Assembly: GCA_021815835.1 (NCBI GenBank)
Contig: JAKAZN010000133.1
Span: 1 to 6,077 of the forward strand
DNA length: 6,077 bases
Direction: 5' to 3'
Source of the DNA: Pseudomonadota bacterium
GTDB lineage: Bacteria > Pseudomonadota > Alphaproteobacteria > Acetobacterales > Acetobacteraceae
Made by a program: the position numbers and the translations under genes. A model generated the notes under the pieces. That model was given only the letters and a program-made list of their open reading frames with translations. It was not told the origin of the DNA and did not search any database. Shown here piece after piece: positions 1 through 5,979 of this stretch (position 1 is the stretch's first letter; each line of letters opens with the position of its first letter).

Positions 1-702
1 GGTCCCTATCTCCGGCACTGGTACGCGCGCCAGACCGAGGAACTGATCGCGCTGATCCGCGCCGGCGACCGACCTTCGGTGCTTGAAATCGGCTGCGGCT
101 GCGGCACCGAATCGCTCTGGGCCGCGTTGGCCGGCGCGCGCGTCGTCGCGGTGGACATCCTGGACGAGCTGCTCGCCACCGCGCGGGCGCGCAAGGCGTG
201 GCTGGAGGGGGCGAGCGGGCGGAGCCTCGATTGCACCTTCCTCAAGCACTCGATCGCATCGGCCGATGATCTCGGCCGGTTCGACATCGTCTACATGGAG
301 CAGGCGTTCCATCACCTGGAACCGCGCGCCGAGGTGGTGCGGCGGGTCGCCGCCCTGGTTGCCGATGGCGGCCGGCTGGTCATATCGGAGGCGAACGCGT
401 GGAACCCGCTGCTGCAACTGCATCTGCTGCGGCTGCGCGGCACCACCACGATCACCACCATGGCGGGCCATCCCTGGGGCCACGAGCGGGTCATCATTCC
501 CGCCGCGCTGATCCGCCATTTCCGCCCCTACGGGTTCCGACGCGAGCGGCTGCGGTTCTTTCGCACCCTGCCCAATCTGCGCGCGGGCGACCGGCTGCTG
601 GGGCTGGATCGGCGCGTGCCGCAGATCGCGAAGCCACTGTTCACGCATTACAATCTGGTGCTGCGGAAGGGTGGCGGGGCGGACGCGCGGAGGGCGCCGT
701 GA
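1..702 (+). CDS. Class I SAM-dependent methyltransferase, 5'-truncated by the window edge
   Basis: The reading frame is open from base 1 to the TGA at 700-702, giving 233 visible residues with no start codon that has to be used, so the true start lies outside the window. The GTG at 79 would cut directly into the SAM-binding motif and is not a credible start. The Rossmann-type methyltransferase core is clear: motif I VLEIGCGCGTES at visible residues 27-38, the acidic residue ending strand beta-2 (VVAVD, D52), a motif II-like FDIVYMEQAFHHLEP at 94-108, and GGRLVISEANAWNP at about 123-136. These match the Methyltransf_11/25 type of small-molecule methyltransferase. The C-terminal part (HPWGHERV, then HFRPYGFRRERLRFF) is probably the substrate-facing cap. 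The substrate cannot be read from the sequence; surface-glycan or lipid modification is possible but unsupported here. The gene converges on priA and is not part of the transaldolase-xerC cluster. Confidence 0.88.
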   Translation, partial: GPYLRHWYARQTEELIALIRAGDRPSVLEIGCGCGTESLWAALAGARVVAVDILDELLATARARKAWLEGASGRSLDCTFLKHSIASADDLGRFDIVYMEQAFHHLEPRAEVVRRVAALVADGGRLVISEANAWNPLLQLHLLRLRGTTTITTMAGHPWGHERVIIPAALIRHFRPYGFRRERLRFFRTLPNLRAGDRLLGLDRRVPQIAKPLFTHYNLVLRKGGGADARRAP

Positions 703-766
703 GGCTGCGCGGCGGCGGCAAGAGACGCTCGCACCACCTCCATCGGGATGACGATCACAGCGGGAT

Positions 767-787
767 CTGGCCTGTCGAGGCCGCCAG
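767..787. terminator. Weak hairpin in the convergent gap between the methyltransferase gene and priA
   Basis: The 131-bp gap 703-833 separates two genes that converge. Its only clear structure is a small stem-loop: GGCCT (769-773) pairs with AGGCC (778-782) around a GTCG loop. An alternative form pairs CTGG (767-770) with CCAG (784-787) and leaves a three-base bulge. No T run follows on either strand, so it is at best a weak or Rho-assisted terminator. Short GC-rich hairpins also occur by chance in DNA of this composition. The AT-rich patch at 821-840 next to the priA stop codon is the only AT-rich stretch nearby. Confidence 0.25.
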
Positions 788-833
788 GCTGTCCGAAGGA
801 ACGGGGCCATCTCCGCCCGCTATTTACTACCAC

Positions 834-3104
834 CTATAGAAACGAAACCGGATCCACATCCACCTCCACCCGCGCGCCCCGCGGCACCGCCACCCGCGCG
901 AGCCACGCCCGCAGCACCGGCTGCACCGCCACCTCCCGCCGCGTCTTCAGCAGTAACCGCCGCCGGTGCCGCCCCCGCAGCACCGACAACGGCGCCGGCG
1001 CCGGCCCCAGCACCACCATCCCCGGCCCCGACGGCGCCGCCCGCCCCAGCGCGCCGGCCAGCGCGTCGGCCACCGAGGCCTCCGGCGCGCTCACGATCAG
1101 CGCCGCCAGCCGCCCGTAGGGCGGCCAGAATCCCGGCCGCCGCGCCTCCGCCTCGCGCGCGAGGAACGCCGTCAGATCGCCCGCCACCAGCGCCGCCATC
1201 ACCGGATGCTCTGGAGAGAACGTCTGCAACAACACAATCCCCGGCGCCTCCGCCCGCCCTGCCCTCCCCGCCACCTGGTGCAGCAATTGCACGGTCCGTT
1301 CGGCGGCGCGCAGATCCCCGCCCCCCAGCCCCAGATCGGCGTCCACCACGCCCACCAGGGTCAGATGAGGAAAATGCCAGCCCTTCGCGACGATCTGCGT
1401 GCCGATGATCAGATCGACCAGCCGGTCCGAGATCGCCGCCGCCGCCCGCGCCGCCGCGTCCGGACCGGTCATCGTGTCGCTGGCCATCACCAGCCGGCGC
1501 GCGTCGGGAAACAGGGCGGCGGCTTCCTCGGTGATCCGTTCCACCCCCGGACCGACCGCGGTCAGGCTGTGCGCCGCGCCGCAGGCGGGACAGGTCTCGG
1601 GGATCGGCACCGCGTGGCCGCAATGATGGCATTGCAGCAGCCGGCGCGCGCGATGCTCCACCAGCCAGGCGGTGCAATGCGGGCAGGCCATCCGGTGCCC
1701 GCAGGCGCGGCACAAGGTCAGCGGCGCGTAGCCGCGGCGATTGAGGAACAGCATCGCCTGTTCCCCCCGCGCAAGCGTCTCGCCGATCGCCGCGACCAAA
1801 GGCGGGGACAGGAACCGCCCACGCTCGGGTGGATTGGCGCGCAGATCGATTGCCGCCACGGACGGCAGCGCCGCCCCGCCATGGCGCTGTGGCAGGGTCA
1901 GGTGGGCATAGCGGCCGGCCTCGACATTCGCCACCGTCTCCAGGCTGGGCGTGGCGGAGACCAGCACGGCGGGCGCCTGCTCGAAGCGCGCGCGCACCAC
2001 GGCCATGTCGCGGGCGTGATAGACGACGCCTTCTTCCTGCTTGAACGCGGTCTCGTGTTCCTCATCGACCACGATCAGGCCGAGATCGGGGAAGGGCAGG
2101 AACAGCGCCGACCGCGCGCCGACCACGACTGGCGCGCGACCGGCGGCGATTTCCCGCCAGGTGATCCGGCGGGTGCGCGGCGACAGATCCGAATGCCACA
2201 CCGCCGGCGCCACGCCGAAACGGGCGGCGAAGCGCTCCAGCCATTGCGACGACAGCGCGATCTCCGGCAGCAGCACCAGTGCCTGGCGTCGCTCGCGCAG
2301 CGCCGCCGCGATGGCTTCCAGATAGACCTCGGTCTTGCCCGATCCGGTGACGCCATCCAGCAGGGTAACGGAAAACCCGCGCGCCGCGACCGCCGCGCGC
2401 AGCGCCGCCGCGGCCTCGGCCTGCGCGGCCGAGAGGGCGGGGCCGGGATGATCCGGGTCGGGTGGGATGAACGGGCGCGATTCCGGCAACCCCGCGGCCA
2501 CCAGCAGGCCCGACGCGGCCAGGCCGCGGATCACGCCGGTCCCGACGCCGGCGGCGCGCGCCAGATCGGCCGTGCTCCGCGCCACGCCGTCCGTCAGCAC
2601 CGACAAAACGCGCCGGCGGGTGTCCGTCAGGCGCGCCGCCTCCGGCGCCGCGCCGGGAGCAGCCAACCACCCCGCCCGCGCCGCGTCGCGCTCCACCACA
2701 CGCAGCGCCATCGCCATCACTTCCCCCGGCGGGGCCAGCACATAGGCCGCCATCCAGGCCACGAACCGCCGCAGCGCCTCCCGCATCGGCGGCGTGTCCA
2801 GCACGGCGATCAGGGGTTTCAGCCGCGCGGCGGGCGGCGGCGCGGCCTCCTCGGGCGGATCCCACACCACGCCCACCACCTCGCGCCGATTGAGCGGCAC
2901 CAGGACCACGTCCCCGGGCACCACATCGCCGGGGTGTGGATCGACCCCCTCCGGCACCAGATAGTCGAACGGACCGGGAAACGGGTACGGCAACAGCACC
3001 GGCACACGCCGCGCCCCGGCGCTTCCGGGCGGGGCCGGGCCGGGTGTAGAACCGGCCCCAGCGGAGTCGGGACCATCCGGCAGCGGCAAAGGGAGTGTTC
3101 CCAT
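834..3104 (-). CDS. priA: Primosomal protein N' (replication restart DNA helicase PriA)
   Basis: PriA is a 3'-to-5' superfamily 2 helicase that recognises stalled or repaired replication forks and reloads the replicative helicase. The product is 756 residues from the ATG at 3104. An N-terminal 3'-DNA-binding domain begins near [20 protein letters not shown] (34-53). The helicase core carries Walker A GVTGSGKT (251-258), Walker B DEEH (347-350), motif III SAT (383-385), GTQIVAKG (568-575) and QVAGRAGR (610-617). The zinc-binding insertion is complete, with eight cysteines at 465, 468, 474, 477, 492, 495, 505 and 508. The stop is TAG at 836-834. The start is uncertain. The first 33 residues are rich in Pro, Gly and Ala, look unconserved, and have more A/T-ending codons (11 of 33) than the next 33 codons (6 of 33). 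A GTG at 3005, where similarity to known PriA begins, would give 723 residues, close to the E. coli length of 732. Upstream of ATG 3104 there is only a weak purine patch (GAAGAA). The frame stays open to 3284, but that stretch is antisense to the transaldolase gene. Confidence 0.97.
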   Translation of the reverse strand: MGTLPLPLPDGPDSAGAGSTPGPAPPGSAGARRVPVLLPYPFPGPFDYLVPEGVDPHPGDVVPGDVVLVPLNRREVVGVVWDPPEEAAPPPAARLKPLIAVLDTPPMREALRRFVAWMAAYVLAPPGEVMAMALRVVERDAARAGWLAAPGAAPEAARLTDTRRRVLSVLTDGVARSTADLARAAGVGTGVIRGLAASGLLVAAGLPESRPFIPPDPDHPGPALSAAQAEAAAALRAAVAARGFSVTLLDGVTGSGKTEVYLEAIAAALRERRQALVLLPEIALSSQWLERFAARFGVAPAVWHSDLSPRTRRITWREIAAGRAPVVVGARSALFLPFPDLGLIVVDEEHETAFKQEEGVVYHARDMAVVRARFEQAPAVLVSATPSLETVANVEAGRYAHLTLPQRHGGAALPSVAAIDLRANPPERGRFLSPPLVAAIGETLARGEQAMLFLNRRGYAPLTLCRACGHRMACPHCTAWLVEHRARRLLQCHHCGHAVPIPETCPACGAAHSLTAVGPGVERITEEAAALFPDARRLVMASDTMTGPDAAARAAAAISDRLVDLIIGTQIVAKGWHFPHLTLVGVVDADLGLGGGDLRAAERTVQLLHQVAGRAGRAEAPGIVLLQTFSPEHPVMAALVAGDLTAFLAREAEARRPGFWPPYGRLAALIVSAPEASVADALAGALGRAAPSGPGMVVLGPAPAPLSVLRGRHRRRLLLKTRREVAVQPVLRAWLARVAVPRGARVEVDVDPVSFL
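3023..3052 (+). promoter_or_regulatory. Very tentative sigma-70-like promoter for the transaldolase-DUF484-xerC cluster
   Basis: TTCCGG (3023-3028) and TAGAAC (3047-3052) are separated by 18 bases, about 50 bp before the transaldolase ATG. Only about half the bases match the consensus hexamers. The site is proposed because some promoter is expected between these divergent genes and this is the least GC-rich candidate. It overlaps the inverted repeat at 3031-3059. It would lie inside coding sequence if priA starts at 3104. Confidence 0.15.
3031..3059. repeat. Perfect 8-bp inverted repeat upstream of the transaldolase gene
   Basis: GGGGCCGG (3031-3038) and its exact complement CCGGCCCC (3052-3059) flank a 13-base spacer, about 43 bp before the transaldolase start codon. 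It lies either inside the N-terminal extension of priA or, if priA starts at 3005, in the true divergent intergenic region. It could be an operator or a leader hairpin. It could equally be chance in such GC-rich DNA. Confidence 0.35.
3088..3095 (+). promoter_or_regulatory. Ribosome binding site of the transaldolase gene
   Basis: AAAGGGAG ends seven bases before the ATG at 3103. It is a good Shine-Dalgarno match and fixes the transaldolase start. It lies opposite the first codons of priA if that gene starts at 3104. Confidence 0.7.
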
Positions 3105-3759
3105 GAAGTTCTTCGTCGATACCGCGGATGTGGCGGAAATCAAGCTGCTGGCCGCCTCCGGCCTGCTGGACGGGGTGACCACCAACCCATCCCTGGTCGC
3201 CAAATCCGGCCGGGCCATGCACGACGTCATCGCCGAGATCTGCGCCATCGTGCCCGGCCCGGTCAGCGCGGAGGTCGCGGCCACCGATTACGACGGCATG
3301 TTGCACGAGGCGCGCATCCTGCGCGCCATCGCGAAGAACGTGACGGTCAAGGTGCCGCTCACCCCGGACGGGCTGCGCGCCTGCCGGCATCTCACGAACG
3401 ATGGCGCGATGGTCAATGTCACCCTCTGCTTCTCCGCGGCCCAGGCGCTGCTCGCGGCCAAGGCGGGGGCGAGCTTCGTCTCCCCCTTCGTCGGCCGGCT
3501 GGACGATATCGGCGAGAGCGGCATGGCCCTGATCGCCGACATCATGACCATCTTCCGCCAATATCCTTACCTGAAGACTGAGGTCCTGGTCGCCAGCGTG
3601 CGCCATCCGATGCATGTGGTGGAAGCGGCCAAGCTCGGCGCCCATGTCGCCACCGTGCCGCCGGCGATCCTGCGCCAGCTCTTCAACCATCCGCTCACCG
3701 ACAAGGGCCTGGCCGCGTTCCTGGCCGACTGGGCCAAGGCCGGGCTGAAGATCGCATGA
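3103..3759 (+). CDS. tal: Transaldolase, small TalC/Fsa family (often auto-labelled fructose-6-phosphate aldolase)
   Basis: The 218-residue protein has the length and fold signature of the small decameric-type transaldolase/F6P aldolase family (about 214-220 residues). Visible active-site elements are D6 in FVDTADV, T26-T27-N28 in GVTTNPS, the Schiff-base lysine K83 in TVKVPLT, T107, R132 and S165. Two positions separate the two activities in characterised enzymes. FsaA has Gln59 and Tyr131; transaldolases have Glu and Phe. This protein has E57 and F129, within SPFVGR, which is also the E. coli TalB motif. The likely reaction is therefore transfer of a dihydroxyacetone unit between sedoheptulose 7-phosphate and glyceraldehyde 3-phosphate in the cytosolic non-oxidative pentose phosphate pathway. 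The ATG has a strong ribosome binding site. The stop overlaps the start of the DUF484 gene by ATGA, so the two are probably translationally coupled. The start codon shares the CATG at 3102-3105 with the longest plausible priA start. Confidence 0.95.
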   Translation: MKFFVDTADVAEIKLLAASGLLDGVTTNPSLVAKSGRAMHDVIAEICAIVPGPVSAEVAATDYDGMLHEARILRAIAKNVTVKVPLTPDGLRACRHLTNDGAMVNVTLCFSAAQALLAAKAGASFVSPFVGRLDDIGESGMALIADIMTIFRQYPYLKTEVLVASVRHPMHVVEAAKLGAHVATVPPAILRQLFNHPLTDKGLAAFLADWAKAGLKIA

Positions 3760-4487
3760 CCGAGCCGGCCGCCCGGTCCGGCGGCGCGACCCCGGATGCC
3801 GATCCGGAGGGCGTCGCCGCCTTCCTGCGCGCCCATCCCGGATTTCTCGCCGCGAACCCCGGACTCTACGACCGCCTGGCCCCGCCCCGGCGGGTGCATG
3901 GGGATGTGCTGGCCGACCACATGGCAGCGATGCTCGCCCGCGCCCGCGACGCGGCCGCGTCGATGGCCGCGCGGGCGGATTTGGTGCTCGCCGCCGGACG
4001 CGTCGCCTCGGGCCTCACGGGACGGGTGCAGGAGGCGGTGCTGGCGCTGATGGCCGCCACCGATCCGGCCGAATGCGTGACGGAGGCATTTCCCGGCCTG
4101 CTGGGCCTCGATGCCGCCGCGCTGTGCATGGAGGCCGAGGGCCCCGACCCAAACCGGCCGCGGATGCGCATCCTGCCGCCCGGCATGGTGGCGCGGCTGC
4201 TGGACGGACGGGACGCGCTTCTGGGCGCGCCGGCGGCGCACGCGGCGCTGCTGCACGGTGAGGCGGCGCGGCTCGCGGCCTGGGATGCGCTGGCGCGCGT
4301 GCCCTGGGGCGGACCGCCCTGCCTGCTGGCCCTCGCCCGCCGCGACGCCTTGCCGGCGGCGGCAACCGAGGCGACTGGAGCCGCCCCGGCCCCGGTGTAT
4401 CCGGTCGAAACCGTGCCGGGCAGCCTGCTGGGCGCGCTCGCCTTCCTCGGCCGCGCCATTGGCGCGGCGCTGGACCGTGCCGGCTGA
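3756..4487 (+). CDS. DUF484 family protein of unknown function
   Basis: This 243-residue soluble protein starts at the ATG that overlaps the transaldolase stop by four bases (ATGA, 3756-3759). I assign it to DUF484 from the N-terminal signature [22 protein letters not shown] (from residue 20; V, FL, HPGF and NP are the key positions). This is followed by an Ala/Arg-rich helical stretch at about 50-100 that probably forms a coiled coil. The C-terminal half (about 105-240) resembles the GAF-like half of the family, with [10 protein letters not shown] at 188-197 and [16 protein letters not shown] at 224-239 as the probable last strand and helix. The first 18 residues and the Ala/Pro-rich segment at about 200-213 look disordered. 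No signal peptide or membrane segment is visible. The biochemical role of DUF484 is not established. In E. coli its member YigA also lies directly upstream of xerC, so the position here is a conserved association rather than a chance one. Confidence 0.85.
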   Translation: MTEPAARSGGATPDADPEGVAAFLRAHPGFLAANPGLYDRLAPPRRVHGDVLADHMAAMLARARDAAASMAARADLVLAAGRVASGLTGRVQEAVLALMAATDPAECVTEAFPGLLGLDAAALCMEAEGPDPNRPRMRILPPGMVARLLDGRDALLGAPAAHAALLHGEAARLAAWDALARVPWGGPPCLLALARRDALPAAATEATGAAPAPVYPVETVPGSLLGALAFLGRAIGAALDRAG

Positions 4488-4497
4488 CGGGACGCGC

Positions 4498-4525
4498 ATG
4501 ATGGGGCGCCGATGATGGGGCGCCG
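4498..4525 (+). repeat. 14-bp tandem repeat, two perfect copies, in the DUF484-xerC gap
   Basis: ATGATGGGGCGCCG occurs at 4498-4511 and again at 4512-4525. A degenerate 15-base copy, ATGCCGGAGTCGCCG (4526-4540), and the related start ATGACGGGGGCGG (4541 onward) follow. Every unit begins with ATG and carries a G-rich block 5-6 bases before the next ATG, so the array repeats a start-site-like module. The two perfect copies encode mini-ORFs that link by ATGA overlaps into the xerC start at 4541. The array probably arose by slippage duplication. Confidence 0.85.
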
Positions 4526-4530
4526 ATGCC

Positions 4531-4534
4531 GGAG
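4531..4534 (+). promoter_or_regulatory. Ribosome binding site that favours the xerC start at 4541
   Basis: GGAG lies six bases before the ATG at 4541, which is good Shine-Dalgarno spacing. The other in-frame ATG at 4526 is preceded only by GGGG (4517-4520), five bases upstream. This makes 4541 the better-supported start of xerC. Confidence 0.5.
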
Positions 4535-4540
4535 TCGCCG

Positions 4541-5461
4541 ATGACGGGGGCGGAGGCGCGCGTGGCCTATCTCGCCTGGCTCGGGGGCGAACGCCGGGCG
4601 GCGGCGCTCACGCTGGTCGCCTATGGGGCCGACCTGGCTGGGTTCCTGGGGTTCCTGACCCAGCATTTGGGCGGCGAGCCCGATCTCGCCGCGCTCGGCG
4701 CGCTGCGCCCGGCCGATGTCCGCGCCTGGCTCGCCCAGCGCCACGCCGACGGCCTGGCCGCCGCCAGCCGCGCGCGGGAGCTTGCCGCGGTACGCGGATT
4801 CTTCCGCTATCTCGCGCGCCGGCACGGGGTGGATAATCCCGCCGTGCGCCTGGTCACCAGCCCGCGCGCGCCCCGCCCGGTCCCGCGCGCGCTCACCGAG
4901 ACGGACGCGCTCGCGGTCGCCGGCGAGATCGGCGACGACGCCGCCTCCCCGGCGCTGGCGGCGCGCGACACGGCGCTGTTCTCGCTGCTGTATGGCAGTG
5001 GGCTGCGGATTGCCGAGGCGCTCGCGCTTGATGTGCGCGACGCGCCGAGCGCGGCGGGGACCGAGGCGCTGCGGGTGCGCGGCAAGGGCAACAAGGAGCG
5101 GCTGGTGCCGGTGCTGCCGGCGGTGCGCGCCGCGCTCGCCGCCTGGCTGCGCGCGCACCCGGACCGGCGGCCGGGCGCGCCGCTGTTCCTGGGGGCGCAC
5201 GGCAAGCGGCTCAATCCCGGGGTGGCGCAGTTGTGCCTGCGCCGGTTCCGCCGCGCGCATGGGCTGCCCGAGCACGCCACGCCACACGCGCTGCGCCACT
5301 CCTTCGCGACCCATCTGCTGGGCGCGGGGGCCGATCTGCGCTCGATCCAGGATTTGCTGGGACACGCGAGCCTGTCCACCACGCAACGCTATACGTCGGT
5401 CGATGAGACGGCGCTGCTGCGGGTTTGGCGCGCGGCGCATCCTCGGGCGGGGGGGGGATGA
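4541..5461 (+). CDS. xerC: Tyrosine recombinase XerC
   Basis: XerC works with XerD at the dif site to resolve chromosome dimers before division. From ATG 4541 the product has 306 residues (311 from the in-frame ATG at 4526; E. coli XerC has 298). The N-terminal SAM-like core-binding domain spans about 1-95, with ERRAAALTLVAYGADLAGFL near its beginning. The catalytic domain follows with all expected residues: R156 in GSGLRIAEAL, K182 in GKGNKERLVP, H249 and R252 in HALRHSF, H275 in LLGHASL, and the nucleophile Y284 in TTQRYTSVD. The C-terminal AHPRA supports XerC rather than XerD. The stop is TGA at 5459-5461, immediately after a run of nine G, and it lies inside a strong stem-loop shared with rppH. 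The gene follows DUF484 after a 53-bp gap filled by a tandem repeat, so it is probably co-transcribed with transaldolase and DUF484. No dif-like site was recognised in the window. Confidence 0.96.
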   Translation: MTGAEARVAYLAWLGGERRAAALTLVAYGADLAGFLGFLTQHLGGEPDLAALGALRPADVRAWLAQRHADGLAAASRARELAAVRGFFRYLARRHGVDNPAVRLVTSPRAPRPVPRALTETDALAVAGEIGDDAASPALAARDTALFSLLYGSGLRIAEALALDVRDAPSAAGTEALRVRGKGNKERLVPVLPAVRAALAAWLRAHPDRRPGAPLFLGAHGKRLNPGVAQLCLRRFRRAHGLPEHATPHALRHSFATHLLGAGADLRSIQDLLGHASLSTTQRYTSVDETALLRVWRAAHPRAGGG

Positions 5462-5500
5462 AAGGCCAGGGAGTGCTGCCCCGTGGCCTTTCACCCCCCC
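5451..5500. terminator. Bidirectional stem-loop terminator between xerC and rppH
   Basis: TGAAAGGCCA (5459-5468) and TGGCCTTTCA (5484-5493) form a perfect 10-bp inverted repeat around a 15-base loop. If A5458 bulges out, seven further G-C pairs form between 5451-5457 and 5494-5500, giving a 17-bp stem. The GGCCA/TGGCC core is flanked by AAA and TTT on each side, the usual arrangement of a bidirectional intrinsic terminator, though the T tract is short (three). The location between two convergent stop codons fits this role. Both stop codons lie in the stem arms. Confidence 0.75.
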
Positions 5501-5979
5501 GCGAAGCGCGCGAAATCGCGTGCCAGGACCTCGTAGATCGGCCGCTTGAACGGCACCGCGAGGCCGGGCAGTTCCGCCAGCCGCCCCCAGCGCCAGGCGT
5601 CGAATTCGGGATGCGGGTCGCGATCCAGGCGGATATCGGCGTCCGTTCCCGTGAACCGCAGCGCGAACCAGCGCTGGCGCTGGCCGCGATAGCGTCCGCC
5701 GAGCGCGACGCCGATCAGCTCGGGCGCCAGGTCGTAGGTGAGCCAGTCCGGGTGCTCGGCGAGAATCTCGGCGCGGTCGGTGCCGATCTCCTCGGCGAGC
5801 TCGCGCAGGATGGCGGCGCGCGGGTCCTCGTGCGGATCGATGCCGCCCTGGGGGAGCTGCCAGCCGCCGGCCGCGCCCTCCGCGTTCGGCAGGTCCGCGC
5901 GGCGGGCGAGGAAGACGCGGCCCGTGGCGTCGAACAGCACGGCGCCGACATTGGGGCGGTAGGGAAGCGCCGCGGTCAT
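5491..5979 (-). CDS. rppH: RNA pyrophosphohydrolase RppH (Nudix hydrolase)
   Basis: RppH removes pyrophosphate from the 5' triphosphate end of mRNA, which exposes it to 5'-end-dependent decay. The product is 162 residues, a normal length for the alphaproteobacterial form. It begins YRPNVGAVLFDATGRVFLARR (the usual RppH opening, from residue 7). WQLPQGG (40-46) leads into a complete Nudix box: G45, E51, R59, E60, E63, E64 and G66, with the E60/E63/E64 cluster expected to bind the catalytic metals. The C-terminal half keeps FDAWRW (126-131) and FKRPIYEVLARDFARF (144-159), both matching E. coli RppH. The ATG at 5979 is the only start available in this frame within the window. It has no obvious Shine-Dalgarno sequence but overlaps the stop of the upstream minus-strand frame by ATGA, so translation may be coupled. 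The TGA at 5493-5491 lies within the terminator shared with xerC. Confidence 0.96.
   Translation of the reverse strand: MTAALPYRPNVGAVLFDATGRVFLARRADLPNAEGAAGGWQLPQGGIDPHEDPRAAILRELAEEIGTDRAEILAEHPDWLTYDLAPELIGVALGGRYRGQRQRWFALRFTGTDADIRLDRDPHPEFDAWRWGRLAELPGLAVPFKRPIYEVLARDFARFAGG

Noticed and set aside
79..702. A methyltransferase start at GTG 79
   Set aside because: It would begin at the first residue of SAM-binding motif I. The frame is open to base 1 and the residues before it read as a normal methyltransferase N-terminal region, so the gene is simply cut by the window edge.
399..839. Small overlapping open frames at the methyltransferase 3' end and in the gap to priA
   Set aside because: They have biased, repetitive translations (His, Arg and Pro runs), no ribosome binding site and no domain. 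The gap is better read as non-coding.
3105..3284. A 60-codon upstream extension of priA inside the transaldolase gene
   Set aside because: It is purely antisense to the conserved transaldolase N-terminus and has no similarity to PriA. The start must be at 3104 or further downstream.
966..3581. An 871-codon plus-strand open frame opposite priA
   Set aside because: Its translation is dominated by Arg, His, Gln, Pro and Gly with no domain, as expected antisense to a gene with G/C-rich third positions. PriA on the other strand carries every family motif.
2062..3690. A 542-codon minus-strand open frame overlapping priA and the transaldolase gene
   Set aside because: It runs antisense to the transaldolase and then out of frame within priA, has no recognisable domain, and is dominated by Gly, Arg and Ala.
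3866..5494. A 542-codon minus-strand open frame opposite DUF484 and xerC
   Set aside because: The composition is low-complexity and Arg/Ala-rich, and the frame lies antisense to two well-supported genes. It is a by-product of high GC content.
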